DNA of 64,000 nucleotides, taken from the NCBI GenBank assembly GCA_029582155.1, contig CM055898.1, positions 28,144,745 through 28,208,744 on the forward strand, written 5' to 3'. Source of the DNA: Panopea generosa. Its lineage: Eukaryota; Mollusca; Bivalvia; Adapedonta; Hiatellidae. The notes beneath the pieces were generated by a model. That model did no database searches. It had not been told where the DNA came from and saw only the letters and a list, made by a program, of their open reading frames with translations. This document shows, one piece after another, positions 1 to 12,540 of the stretch; the stretch's first letter is position 1; every line of letters starts with the position of its first letter. The position numbers and the translations under genes were made by a program.

Positions 1-540
1 TTAGAAAGAAAAAAAAGATGTTTTATAACATAAAAACTGGCACCCCACAACATCACGTCCACCAGAACGTCCGTCCGTCCGTCCGTCCGTCCGTCCGTAC
101 GTCTGGAGCAGCAGTTGTGGGTTGCGTTGCCAGTACAGAATGGCATTGTGTGGTTTTTTGGTACTTGTGGGGTGCAATGCTCACCCAACAAGTGCGAAAA
201 CCCGTACAAATGGCATTGTGGGGTTAATTTCATTTTTTTCACATTTTTCTTTTACTTTTTTTTCACCTTTTTTCATTCTTTTTTAGTGTCATTAGGGTTG
301 GATCTCAAGGTTTGTGACATTTGGGTTAGAAAGAAAATAGTTTTTGTTTTGTTTTATGAAAAAAAATATGTTAGTGTCATTAGGGTTGGATCTCAAGGTT
401 TGTGACATTAGGGTTAGAAAGAAAATAGGTTTTGTTTTGTTTTATGAAAAAAAAGATGTTTTATAACATATAAAAACCGCACCCCACAACATCACTTCCA
501 CAAGAACGTCCGTCCGTCCGTCCGTCCGTACACACAAATG
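1..540. repeat. Tandemly duplicated segment with (CCGT)n tracts
   Basis: The first 110 bases, ending in a CCGT tetranucleotide run, recur almost unchanged at about 420-530. In between, an approximately 82-bp unit beginning at GTGTCATTAGGGTTGG (about 282) is repeated directly at about 372. A third CCGT run lies at 742-770. No coding potential is visible; short ORFs here are translated repeats. Confidence 0.75.
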
Positions 541-1140
541 GGTAGTTAAGTGTCTAACGTTTAGGGTTAGTAATTTTTATGGACAGTTGAAAAGCAGTTG
601 AAAAATAATTACGAGGCTGTTTCTAGACACTTAAAAACAACTTTTATGTGGCTTTTTTTTTTCTTTAACGTTGCTAAAAGTTTCTAAAATTTAGCCACAC
701 AAGTATACGATTGACGCAAAGAAGCCACTTGAATACCCATGTCGTCCGTCCGTCCGTCCGTCCGTCCGTCTGATTTAAACGACATAAGAAAGCTTCAGTG
801 TTTACCCCTCCCCCCCCCCCCCCCCCCCCCCCCCATAAGGAACAGGAATCTATATTTTCATATTTGAAATATTTGCTATGACATCTTACCAATTTATGCA
901 AATCATTTAAATGGCAGGGCAGAGTTTCGTAATAATGTAACAAACGTGCATTAAACGTGCTTTGAATATCGATCAATCAAATCATGTCATAATCACAATA
1001 TCAAGTGCCACGTGGTATTGCGCAATAATACCGACACGGGCCGACTAGTTCTTGCTTATAGTATATATACCAGTTTTGTTTAGCTCAGATGCGAAGAAAG
1101 CTGAAAGTTTATATGAACCGTTCTCAAATCTGCTTCCTGG
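541..1140. other. Non-coding AT-rich stretch with poly(C) tract
   Basis: This stretch contains a homopolymer C run of about 27 bases at 808-834 and the CCGT run at 742-770. Nothing else is recognised. Confidence 0.6.
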
Positions 1141-1144
1141 GTAG

Positions 1145-1240
1145 AACCAGTAGTGAGTGTGGGGTCGAGTTGGGGATCAAACCGGCAACCTCTTACGTGA
1201 GCGACCAACACTATATCCACTACACTGCCATCCCGCTTTC
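1145..1240 (-). repeat. Decayed tRNA-derived SINE head
   Basis: Read on the minus strand it has an A-box-like segment (GGCAGTGTAGTGGATATAGTG) followed by a B-box-like GGTTTGATCCCC. The layout matches that at 13,735 and 27,305 on the plus strand. The acceptor stem does not pair, so it is a SINE remnant and not a tRNA gene. Confidence 0.55.
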
Positions 1241-3280
1241 GATATTTGAATACGTAACTCTTCGATATTAGAGGCAAACATGGTTAGGGTAAAGGATAAT
1301 TTCACGATGAACATTGAAAAGCGAAGCACGAACATCACACCCGTCTTCCTACGGACACTTTTCTGCTATTCACCGCTGGGATAATTACTGTAATTAGATA
1401 GCCATACGTGTGTACATAGTGTCCATGTACATAAGAGTATTTTACACAAATGAGATACTTAAATGTATCATTCTATACATTATTTTTAATATATGGAAAT
1501 CAATTCAGTTAAGTGGATGGGCTTAAAGGGGCACCCAGCGTACGTGCCCAGACGACAATAAATCGCCCCATTGGGACATTAAGATACCAAGTGCCTTCAT
1601 ATTTCATATACACTTGGTGTTTAATTGCTCTAATGTGGGGAAATTAAGTCGGTGACGTTCCTATTGATATTCACCATACGGTTATAGCCATAAAACAGAA
1701 TAAAGAATTGCTTATTGACTTTAGCATAAGCTGATTAGCGGGCTAGCTTATAAATTATACTATACGCTACTTTAAACAGATATTTATTAATGTTTCGAAT
1801 TTTGTTAAAATGCTACAAAGAGTTTTTATATAAATAAAATTAGGAGTATTTTTTTACATTCTTACATTCTGCAAATTAGCATTTACACAAATTTATTTTA
1901 ATTAACTGTTCTTTAGAATGATAAGTAATTTGGGTTTAGCATATATGTCTCCATTTTAAGCATAATAATCTTATACTTTTAACTGCAAATGATATTATAC
2001 ATTCCAAGTCAATATGATTGCCTGCTTTCTTAATTTGCATACATTGTGACTATAAATTAAAAATGCAGCATTTTAATATAGCAAAATGTAGTGTTATATT
2101 TCATATTAAGTATGAATTAAAGGATATCTCATTTACATGTATTGTTCTTTTTAATCAGACCAGAGCAGAACTGAACATATCAGAACAGAATTAAGCATGA
2201 TACAGCTTATCATCAAAAACAAAATACTACAATAAACACATTACAATATGCACAGACACTGCAAATACGATAGAGAGTGGTACTTTGGAGTGTCCAGTAT
2301 TATCACCAATCTTTAACCCATCGGTAGTCTGTCGTCTATTCAAGCTATAATAGGTGATATTATATTAATATAATTTTTTGTTCATCAACGCCATGGACAG
2401 TCCTTAACTTTTGCTATAGCTAAGCACCAAGCGCCGAAACCTACAAGCATTACTTTTGAAGATTCAAGTACAAAAAGTAAAGTGTTTGGTTATTATAATG
2501 AAACGACAAGCCACACTGGGCTTATGAGACACCTTTATGCTGTACACAGTTACATCGCGAAAGCTAACATTGCCAGGCGTCAGGCTGTTAGACATTCGGT
2601 ACCCTTCAATTTAACTAACTGCTGGATGCCGTAACCGGCTGCATAAAAGAAAATCCAAGTGCGTCTATTGGGATTCGAGCCTTCGATCCCCCTCTTCCAA
2701 GGTGGACGTCTTAACCACTACGTAACCTGTTTGAGTACCCCAAAGATATACTTGTATACGAGCTGGATTTATTTGATAATGAGAAAACGAGTAGCTATTA
2801 CCACATATCCTTGCTTCAGGTTCCACACTAGGACGAAGAAGAATGCCCCAAATAAAACCACTTGTTATAATAAGATAACTTCAGACAAAATAGGATAAAT
2901 AAGATAATATTTTTCTAACTCTAGCCGAGAATCACAAAACTAATAACCAGTAGCTAAATGCCTAACTTTCCATCAAAGCAAAGAAACTATTAAATCAGAT
3001 AAAATACAATTAAATAAACTATACATCATTATTATCAAATAGTTAGTAGTGTTGTTAATGTTGCATTTTAGCAGTTCGCTGGTGTTTTAGATGTCGTTAA
3101 TCATTACTCTAGATTATAAAAATAACAACTTCACTTGTTGTCTAAATGTTACATTTTATACATCTTTATTTTGCATATATTAAAAATGAATTAAATAAAA
3201 AAATTTTACGTCGTATCATCACATCAAGATTTTATAAAATGGACATAACACCTATTTGGAGGATTCCTACCCGCTCACAG
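1241..3280. other. Intergenic stretch, no gene seen
   Basis: AT-rich DNA with no ORF of interest. A minus-strand tRNA-like fragment is visible near 2,650-2,725, with a B-box-like TCGAAGGCTCGAATCCC on the minus strand. Nothing else is recognised. Confidence 0.5.
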
Positions 3281-3284
3281 AGTT

Positions 3285-3830
3285 CGACAGTGACCCTATT
3301 CTTATCCGGAGACGGGCACGATTAGCTCAGTCTGTAGATACTCTGACATTCAATCCAGATTGATTGATTGATTGATTGATTGAATATTAAGCGTCATTTT
3401 ATGTCATCGAGGGATAACAGACGATCAGTTTACCTAACCGCCGTTACTTGGGATCCTGAAAGGTTAACAAGTATACGAAAACACCCCGTCTGCAAGTAAT
3501 TATAACTTACCCACTTGAATCAGCGGCGAAAGACAAATGATAATGAGACACACGGAGACTGTTGCCGGAAGAGGATTCGAACTTATTGGCTGAGTTGATT
3601 GGATCCGGCGCCATTTATTTCAGGGGTCGTGAGTTCGAAAACACGCCCGTGCACTATCTACGTGACGACATTGTGTTTCAGTATCATTTGTCCCTTGCCG
3701 CTGATTCAAGTTGGAAAGTTATCAGTTACTTGCGGAGATTGGCATGCGCGAATACTTGGAAAGAGCAGCTAGTTTAATTGAACGTTTATTAGCTCTCAAT
3801 AGCATAAATATGACGCTAAACGTTTCCAAA
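3285..3830. repeat. Cluster of tRNA-derived SINEs in opposite orientations
   Basis: A plus-strand SINE head (ACGATTAGCTCAGTCTGTAG, A box) runs from 3,318 to about 3,355. It abuts an inverted SINE (minus, about 3,358-3,590) whose TTGA-repeat tail forms the (ATTG)n at 3,361-3,382. A plus-strand SINE body follows (about 3,594-3,820) with B-box-like GTGAGTTCGAAAAC and the conserved GATTCAAGT...TTATCAGTTACTTGCGGAGA body. The same body occurs at 9.3-9.8, 25.5, 36.1 and 44.2 kb. Confidence 0.75.
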
Positions 3831-4725
3831 CAGATTATTTGCCGAAACTACATGCACGGGTTGTAAATACAAGGAGCACTGTATTACAGTGATATATAAC
3901 TAAATAACTCATCTAAAGAATTCCATCTAAACAACTTGCAGAATAGAAAATGAACAAATAATATAAAGAGTCCCTTTAAAACCATTATCAGCATAAAAAC
4001 CTGAACATCTCATCTTTAAACCTGTTTGTAAGTAAATGCGCATAAATATGTGAGACACATTTTTTTTAAATGTAGATATATACGATGTCGTTAAGTGAGT
4101 TATAAACGAAGCCTGTTAGAGAATCCTAGCAGCTCAATAGTGCTGTCTATTCTAAAACCCATTAATATTTGATTTCGGTGTCATGCTTACGACGGTTTAC
4201 TCGTGTCGTTTTGTTACTATTAACGACGACAATGCCGGCGAGCATTGTAAATTAAATAAAAAAAAATGTATATACCAGATGGCTTTGGTATTTTATTACT
4301 TATATGATGTTAGAGTATATGCACGTGTAATGCTATGAAGACACGCTTGTGTTTTTATTTTTATGCTATATGAAGATTAATAAATATTTATCTGAGATTT
4401 GTTTTTGGTAGCATCACTGTTTAAAATATTGAAAGTATAATACAAATTGTTTCAATCAGAAAATAAAAAAAAAATGAAACAAATAATGAAATATCTATAA
4501 ATTCCTCTCATCAACACTGAAAATGGTATTCTCCTGCTCGTGACAATAACATTTCTGTGTTTACTTGACGGAGTACAACTGATATTTACCTGAAACATAC
4601 AATTGTTCTCTTTATCACGGATATATCTTATTTTACTATTTAATACATCTGCATTCTGATTCTACATATTTATTTAAACGATGTTGGGTCATCAATATGG
4701 TTGTACACTTTAAAATTAGAGCGTG
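3831..4725. other. Intergenic stretch, nothing recognised
   Basis: AT-rich sequence without a convincing ORF, repeat or splice-bounded exon. Confidence 0.5.
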
Positions 4726-5062
4726 CGTGTGGGTGTGTGGGTGTGTGGGTGTGTGGGTGTGTGAGTGAGTGAGTGAGTGAGTGAGTGAGTGAGTGAGTGA
4801 GTGAGTGAGTGAGTGAGTGAGTGAGTGATTGTTTGATTGATTGATTGAGCGAGCGAGCGAGCGAGTGAGTGAGCGAGTGAGTGAGTGAGTGAGTGAGTGA
4901 GTGAGTGAGTGAGTGAGTGAGTGAGTGAGTGAGTGAGTGAGTGAGTGAGTGAGTGAGTGAGTGAGTGAGTGAGTGAGTGAGTGAGTGAGTGAGTGAGTGA
5001 GTGAGTGAGTGAGTGAGTGAGTGAGTGAGTGAGATAGTGAGTGAGTGAGATAGTGCATGAGT
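4726..5062. repeat. (TGAG)n microsatellite
   Basis: About 330 bp of nearly pure GTGA/TGAG tetranucleotide begins with a GTGTGTGGGT variant. A short (GATT)n/(GAGC)n interruption lies at about 4,826-4,866. The minus-strand ORF through it (Leu-Thr-His-Ser repeats) is a translation of the repeat. Confidence 0.95.
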
Positions 5063-5190
5063 GCGTGCATGCGTGTATTTTATAGTCCTATATCTCTTGG
5101 ATAGTGTTATATATTTATTCAGATTTATTTCTCCTAAGCAGGTTCCATTAAATATATTGAGTTTGTTTGATAACCTGATTTAGCAGATAA

Positions 5191-5232
<42 letters not shown>

Positions 5233-6185
5233 CCCAAAACTATCACATTCCCTGTATCATCGCCACAATTGGCGACCGATAGCAATAAATATTGAAATAA
5301 GCGAGAAATGTCTTATAGAGTTGTGCTCTCCGTGAAACAAAGAGACAAAAGGCGACGTATCTAATTAACTTACTGCGATAATGAAGATTCCGCCAGCATA
5401 GTTCCGGTCTCCAAAATTCACTCCTATTCCACAATTACGACTTCAACATTTCCATTATGTTCAATTATGTCCGTAATCGTACGTGCGCATAATTTTTATT
5501 AAACGGTATAAATGATTAAATCTTCCGCCTATTCACTGAATCAAGTTGTTCGTCCCAATGTTTACTAATGTTGAAAAGAAATTCAAGCTTTCCTATAATG
5601 TTACAAAAGCCCCAAACACAGAAGACCAATTTGCCTTTAAAGTGAACAATCTATTTTGTATACAGTATAAAATGTACGTATGTATCGACACATCCGCGCG
5701 GTTTGCATACAAATGTATTGAACTGGATACATAAAACTATCGGTATGGAATGTATTGTAAGATTTGTTGGTATTGCGTCTAACCGCCTATTACTTATACA
5801 AGCTCTGCTATTGAAACCTTCCATTTAACCCCGTGTTATTGTTGATATTTAGTTCTATATTAGAAATGGCATTTCTCAGGTCACAGTTTATTGAAGATAA
5901 CTGTGGAAGATGGTAAAAGTGGGTATAATAAAACAACGTAGTTCACGTCTATCTGTCTGTCGGATTTTTTTTTATCAAAGTGAATTGGAAATTTCTGTAG
6001 TAGTTATCTTAACATCGGCAGCGTGCAGAAAAGCGTGCTGTCCTGTCCATCGATAAAGATTTTTTTTGTAATTGAGTTACTGTTCTATATACAAGATGTG
6101 AATGTAACAGTCTTACTTGTGTTTTCGAATATTGCCATGGCAAACGTAAAAAAGAAGCAACCACCCACAATATTACCTACCAATT
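5063..6185. other. Intergenic stretch with (CA)n(TA)n
   Basis: A compound (CA)n-(TA)n microsatellite lies at about 5,190-5,232. No credible gene is seen in the remainder. Confidence 0.6.
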
Positions 6186-6267
6186 CCGCCCTGCCCTGCC
6201 CTGCCCTGCCCTGCCCTGCCCTGCCCTGCCCTGCCCTGCCCTGCCCTGCCCTGCCCTGCCCTGCCCT
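6186..6267. repeat. (CCCTG)n pentanucleotide microsatellite
   Basis: About 16 nearly perfect copies of the pentamer CCCTG. The plus-strand ORF through it encodes only a Pro-Cys-Ala-Leu style repeat and is not a gene. Confidence 0.95.
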
Positions 6268-8345
6268 TGTCAGTAGTTCTTATTATGCAGTATAAACGCC
6301 ATATGTGGAAGTATCATATTAATCGACAACAGCTCAGCAAAACACGTTCATTGACATATTGAATTAAGATATCAATAAATCTCCATATCCCAAAATCTCC
6401 ATATCTCATAAATAGTTTATTACAAGTCACTAATTCATTTTGCCATAAACATACACACACGCCCTGTGAATCGCACCAGTGTCATATAAGTGCTACGTAA
6501 ACTGTTTATTGTTAGCGAGACATCTGTATGTGGCGTAGGCGTATACTTACCTTATACCAGTCATTTCTATATGGTTTATTTTTCACAACAACCTGTAAAT
6601 GGTAGTTTTGTGTCCTGCACGTTTTATTCCTAGATAATAAGTGTATTAGATGTAACAAATTAAAACTTCATAGTCATCTCTATGTGCTATACGTATTATT
6701 AATAAACAATAACACGTATTTCCATTTTAAAACGTTCTATCCCATACTCGTGCATTGCCACATGATAATGCACCACTATCATTCACACATAACACATGTT
6801 TATTTGTGGAAAATTGACTCTAAAATTCTCGAATTTCAATCGTTAGAATAGTTCGTATTTGTAACATTATGCGACGTCTGGGGGCAAATTAATGTATTTC
6901 AATGTATGAATAGACACTCCTTCTACATTTATTATACAGTTAAATAACAAGGAAAAAAATGTTTTCAATTGGAGATGATTAACATGTCGGTTTAGTGTAT
7001 TAGCACAATGTATGAATCATGCGATGAAAAAGTGCGGAGAATTTGTTCAGGTAGTAAAGCATCGGACCAAGGAACCTGAGGGTCGTGGGTTCGATCTTAA
7101 ACCATATTCATGTGTGGTTTCCTTGAGAAATACACTATATCTGCATATGCTCAGTAGTGGTTCTGCCCAGAATTAATTCGAGTTTGATTTGCCTATTTTG
7201 CAATAATTTCTTTCACATTCGATGTAAAATAAATAAAAACATAAATAAATAACTCCTATAAACTTAAAAAAGCGAGACCATATTTGAAGTCCGTGAAATA
7301 AACAAACGCTGTTCCCACGGCGATTCTCATAATATGAAATCTTTATAAGGAAATAAATTTATTAAAAACTCAAACAATGGAACCCGGATCCTGACACATT
7401 GCCTCAACTTTCTGCAGACGTTTTATTATGTAAAGTTTGCAAAGATCTATTGATTTCAATCTATTTCAAGAAAACTAGCATTGTGCTGGAATGTATTACC
7501 GAGTAATATTTTTGTTAAATAGGAACGAAATATATAATGCATTGCACATTAATTCAATGGACTTCTTAATCCAGTCTTATTCAACCGATATTTGGGATTG
7601 CGTTCGTAAATATGAGATTTTAAATTCGGTACCTTGTGTTAAACTGATACATTTGAAAGTGGAAAAATGTTAGTCCGAGTTAAGGCAACGTGAAAGTCAC
7701 AAGTTCGATTACTTATATCTAATGTTATTTGAATATTTAGCGTCACTTTTTTGCCTTTGAGGGCTAACAGACGATCAGTAACTCTTTGAAGTAGTCGTAT
7801 ATACCACGTATATACCACAACGGTGTTCTAGTGGTAGAGCGTCTACCTCGCATGCGGAAGATCGTGTGTTCGATTTCCGGCCGGGTCATACCAAATAAAA
7901 GGCTTGAAAAATGAAACAAATACTTGAACGCAGTATATAACAAAAATATAGATAGCTTATTTGTACTAAGTGATGTTTGATCATTTTTTGTTTGTTTTTA
8001 TAATAAAATATTTCTTTTCACAATCGTTGAAATATGGTCATGTATAGTCTAAATTCATTTTACAATATCACACTTCCATGACCTTTCCGTACCTCGTGCA
8101 AAGACTCATTTCCCCTTTGGCAGGTCTATTTTCCCCGAGTCAATCATATCCATACGCTCATGCCTTTTAACTAGTCAATAGGAGTTACCTCCCTTTCAAA
8201 AGATTTACAGATAGAATCTATTAAAACTTATCGAAATTCTATTCAAATTAGGGTGGTGTGAATAAAAAAGTGATCATTCAACAACGTTGATTTTGTTAAG
8301 TTCTTTTCATCTCGCCATTACCATTATTTACTTCCTTGCCTTCCT
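6268..8345. other. Intergenic stretch with two tRNA-like SINE remnants
   Basis: A SINE-like segment at about 7,045-7,200 contains GGGTCGTGGGTTCGATC (B-box-like), then a body shared with 26,885-27,030 and 40,370-40,500. A second tRNA-like segment at about 7,818-7,895 has TAGTGGTAGAGCG (A box) and TGTGTTCGATTTCC (B box). Neither folds with a paired acceptor stem. The rest shows no gene. Confidence 0.55.
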
Positions 8346-8354
8346 GTCTTAATT

Positions 8355-8401
<47 letters not shown>
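8346..8401. repeat. (CT)n microsatellite
   Basis: About 28 uninterrupted CT dinucleotides. Confidence 0.95.
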
Positions 8402-8407
<6 letters not shown>

Positions 8408-9260
8408 CTCTTTCTCATTCTCTCATACGTCTTATGTAAAACATAACGTACGTACCCCCTCCCTCACCTTAACATGCACTCGTGTTTGTGTACTTTTTTC
8501 ATGTTCAAGTTTAACAGTACGTTTATGAATAATTACAAACATAACAAAAACATATTTATAAAAAAACACACATGCTTTAAAGGCCTTCTGTGACCAGAAT
8601 ATTGCAAGTGTTCTGGGTGAATTATGTATATAGATACATAATCAAATAGGATTGTGTCAATAATTATCTTTATAAATAACATAATTTTCTATTTAACTTA
8701 AAGTAACTATGTACATTTCGTTCTCAGTCTTCATATTTGGAAAATTGCGTCAGTTACTTTCAGAAAGACTGTGGTCGTACTCATGATATGTTTTGTGGTA
8801 CTCCTCTAACAGTATATCCAGATGCCACAACGTAAATCTCCATTCAAAATGCCGAGTTTACCAATGTTCTGTATTTCACATTAAAATGTTTGGACATTCA
8901 TACTGTATCTTCGTGCAAAACAACGAAGTTGATAGCCAATCAGAACAGGCCAGTTAAAATGCCGAACAGTTTAGGCTGAAATTCCGAAGTATTAGGAAAA
9001 CTCTTCTGTAAAACATGATAAAATTGTAATGTTTGAATACTTTCATTTTTTTCTAAATACTTGACTTTAGGTCTGTAAATATAAAACTATCTGAGAAAAT
9101 ATATGAGTTCCTACTGGAAAGTTCGCCATGTTGAATGGATACGAGTACCAACGATATGTAATATTTTCATAGGTGTAGAAAATAACGTTAACCCAGATTG
9201 AAAAGAAAGAATGTTATAGGTATTTTATTTAAACCAGTGCTATCGCCTAATACAACATGT
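8402..9260. other. Intergenic stretch, nothing recognised
   Basis: No ORF, repeat or exon signal that I can support. Confidence 0.5.
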
Positions 9261-9261
9261 T

Positions 9262-9830
9262 AGATCTAATTAGCTCAGTTGGTAGCGCGTCTGACTACCA
9301 ATCCAGGGGTAGTGAGTTCGAATCCCTGTCCGGCAACAGTCTCCGTGATGATTACTGTACGACATCAAGTTTTTGTTTGGATACGGTTAGTGTCATTTTT
9401 ATGCTATTGAGAGCTAACATACGTTCAATTAAACTTGCTGCTCTTTCCTGGGATCCAGGAAGGTTAACTAGTATTTGCGCATGTAGACAGTGCACGGGTA
9501 AGTTTTCGAACTCACTACCCCTGAATAAAATGGCGCCGGACCTTATTAGCTCAGTTATTAACGCGTTTGAATATCAATCCAGGGGTCGTGAGTTCGAATC
9601 TCCTCCCGGCAACAGTCTCCGTAATGATTGATATAGGACATTGCGTCTCATTATCATTCTTCCACGCCGCTGATTCAAGTGATAAAGTTATCAGTTATTT
9701 GCGGAGATAGGGTGGGCTCGAGTACAGATTAACCTTCAAGAATCCCAGGATGCTGTGGTTAGGTTTACTGATCGTGTTTTAACCCTCGAAGGTATAATGA
9801 CTTTAAATATTCAATCAATCAATGGATTAT
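9262..9830. repeat. SINE cluster (plus, minus, plus)
   Basis: A plus-strand SINE starts with TTAGCTCAGTTGGTAGCGCG (A box) and GTGAGTTCGAATCCC (B box) and is truncated near 9,365. A minus-strand SINE body follows at about 9,385-9,545. A fuller plus-strand SINE follows at about 9,540-9,825, with the TTATCAGTTATTTGCGGAGA body and an ATTCAATCAATCAATGG tail. The ORF across this region is a readthrough of SINE sequence. Confidence 0.8.
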
Positions 9831-10290
9831 GTCAACGCTCTTCTACTCACCCAATGTAATTCAGTATTCAACTCTTCTACATTCTAATAACCCCGTTAGC
9901 GTCAATAGTTACTTTACTTTCCCATCTTGTTCTATGAAGTGATGAGCCTAACAATCGTAAAAGTTCCATAAAGACACAAACCTAGACACATCTATTATCT
10001 TTAATAATCCAGGGACCTTGGTTAAAGTACTTCATTCTAACTGGTTATATACTCGTAACTACATCCGTTTTGATTAGGCTTGTTATAGATCGAACCATTT
10101 GCAAATATCTGATAATGTGATCGGCCAATGTAGACGGTGGTTTCAAATATCTATAAACAATAATATTATAAACGCTGTTATGACATGACGCTGGATGTCA
10201 ATAAAAAATGTCGATAATCCAATCAGCGATCGATTTTGTTTGCTATACCGCCATTTTCGTTAGACAAGCTAACGATTTCTTAGTAAACAC
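9831..10290. other. Intergenic stretch, nothing recognised
   Basis: AT-rich sequence with no gene signal. Confidence 0.5.
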
Positions 10291-10509
10291 TTCATTTACT
10301 TGGACAAACAAGGCCACCTGGCCTGTGGGCCGAACAATAATCGTTTTCACATCAGGCCTGTACAGGCATGAAATTCCCAGCTTTTAATAGCATATAACTG
10401 GCCAAGTGGTTAGGTTAAGGCCTTGGACTGCAAACCAGGGGGTCGCAGATTCGATCTCCCGCCCCTCCAACTAAATATTACTTTTTTATATGAGACTTCA
10501 GAATAAGTA

Positions 10510-11775
10510 TTCTTGTATTTATCGAAGAAGGTGATATATATATCCAATTTATCGGAGAAGGTGATCTGAATTCTCCAATTTATCGGAGAAGGTGATCTAT
10601 ATTCTCCAATTTATCGAAAAAGGTGATCTAAATTCTCCAATTTATCAGAGAAGGTGATCTATATTCTCGTATTTATCGAAGAAGGTGATATATATATATA
10701 TCCAATTTATAGGAGAAGGTGATCTGTATTCTCCAATTTATCAGAGAAGGTGATCTGTTTTCCCCAATTTATCAATGAAAGTGATCTTAATTCTCAAATT
10801 TATCGGAAAAGGTGATCTGTATTCTCGAATTTATCGAAGAAGGTGATCTGAATTTTCCAATTTATTTATCGGAGAAGGTGATCTGAATTCTCCAATTTAT
10901 CGGAGAAGGTGATCTGTATTCTCCAATATATCTGAGATGGTGATCTGTTTTCTCCAATTTATCAATGAAAGTGACCTGAATTCTCCAATTTATCGGAGAA
11001 GGTGATCTATATTCTCGTATTTATCGAAGAAGGTGATATATATATCCAGTTTATCGGAGAAGGTGATCTGTATTCTCCAATTTATCGGAGAAGGTGATCT
11101 GTTTTCCCCAATTTATCAATGAAAGTGATCTTAATTCTTAAATTTATCGGAAAAGGTGATCTGTATTCTCGAATTTATCGAAGAAGGTGATCTGAATTCT
11201 CCAATTTATTTATCGGAGAAGGTGATCTGAATTCTCCAATTTATCGGAGAAGGTGATCTGTATTCTCCAATTTATCGGAGAAGGTGATCTGTTTTCTCCA
11301 ATTTATCAATTAAAGTGATCTTAATTCTCAAATTTATCGGAGAAGGTGATCTGAATTCTTCAATTTATCGGAGAAGGTGGTCTGTTTTCTCCTATTTATC
11401 GGAGAAAGTGATCTGTTTTCTCCAATTTATCAATGAAAGTGATCTTAATTCTCAAATTTATCGGAAAAGGTGATCTGTATTCTCCAATTTATCGGATCTG
11501 TATTCTCAAATTTATCGGAGAAGGTGATTTGTTTTCTCCAATTTATCAATGAAAGTGATCTGAATTCTCCAATTTATCGGAGAAGGTGATCTGAATTCTC
11601 CAATTTATCGGAGAAAGTGATCTATATTCTCCAATTTATCGGAGAAGGTGATCTATATTCTGCAATTTATAGAAGAAGGTGATTTGTATTCTCCAATTTA
11701 TCGGAAAAGGTCATCTATACTCGACAATTTATCGAAGAGGGTGATCTATATTCATCGTATAAGGTGACCTGCTGT
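10510..11775 (+). repeat. 31-bp minisatellite, about 38-40 copies
   Basis: The unit is approximately AATTTATCGGAGAAGGTGAT followed by CTGTATTCTCC (31 bp). Variants such as ATCAATGAAAGTGATC recur at regular higher-order spacing. It degrades at both ends and continues into a more diverged 30-32-bp array (AATTCATCAAAGAAGGGTGT type) at 11,985-12,540. Confidence 0.95.
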
Positions 11776-11984
11776 AGTACTTCGAAGGTTTTTACCCGAC
11801 GGGACTTGACAAAATAGTTCGAGTTAAGGGTTGTTCGAGCCAAGTATTGTTCAAATCATACAATATATGTACATTATATACATCGAAACAGGAATTCGGC
11901 CAGGGGCCAGATAAGAGGTTCGTGCTATATGTGGTGTTCCAGACATCCGCATTAGAACGAACAAAGTACTGTTACCCCGTATAT

Positions 11985-12540
11985 ATTTCAATTCATCAAA
12001 GAAGGATGAACCATCATGTTTTTTTTCCATTCACCAAAGAAGGATGTTCGATATACACCAGTTTAACTGACGTATTTCCTATATAATTCAGTTCATTAAG
12101 GATCTTTAATTCAGTAAAGAACGGTGTCCAATATTCTTACCATATTCTTCAATTCATCATGGAATCGTGTCATATATGAAATTTATCAAAGACAGGTAAA
12201 CTTATTTTTTAAATTTTCTTCACTTCATCAAGAAGGATGTCCCATAGTCTTCCAGGCAGCAAAGAAGGGTGTCCCAAATTCAATATTATTTTATTCATAA
12301 AAGAAGGGAATCTCGTTTTTTTAATACACAACGATTTATAAAAGCAAGCTGTGGCATATGCTACACTACATGGTTTCCAATATCTTCGCATATATTTCAA
12401 TATACTACAATTCATCAAAGGAATGTGTCTCACTTATTCACCAAAGAAGGGTACCTCATACTTTTAAATACCCTGTAAATGCTGTCATGCATATAAGAAA
12501 AACATCAAAGAAAGGTGTTTTATATTTTCTATTTATTAAA
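11985..12540 (+). repeat. Degenerate 30-32-bp tandem array
   Basis: Old copies of a unit like AATTCATCAAAGAAGGGTGT followed by CCCATATTCTTC. It is clearly related in layout (ATC, GAAGG, ATTCT positions) to the homogeneous 31-bp array just upstream and to the array at 38,690-39,430. Confidence 0.7.

Noticed and set aside
282-575. Telomere-like TTAGGG
   Set aside because: Only isolated TTAGGGTT occurrences inside an 82-bp repeat; no hexamer array.
4636-5070. 144-codon minus-strand ORF
   Set aside because: Leu-Thr-His-Ser repeats translated from the (TGAG)n microsatellite.
6023-6295. 90-codon ORF with Pro-Cys-Ala repeats
   Set aside because: Translation of the (CCCTG)n microsatellite.
7818-7895. 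Possible tRNA gene
   Set aside because: A- and B-box-like motifs are present but the acceptor and T stems do not pair. The same holds for the heads at 9,270, 10,400, 13,735, 25,470, 26,890, 38,110 and 63,080; these are tRNA-derived SINEs.
10510-11775. CRISPR-like 31-bp repeat array
   Set aside because: Contiguous tandem units without spacers, grading into degenerate copies. A minisatellite.
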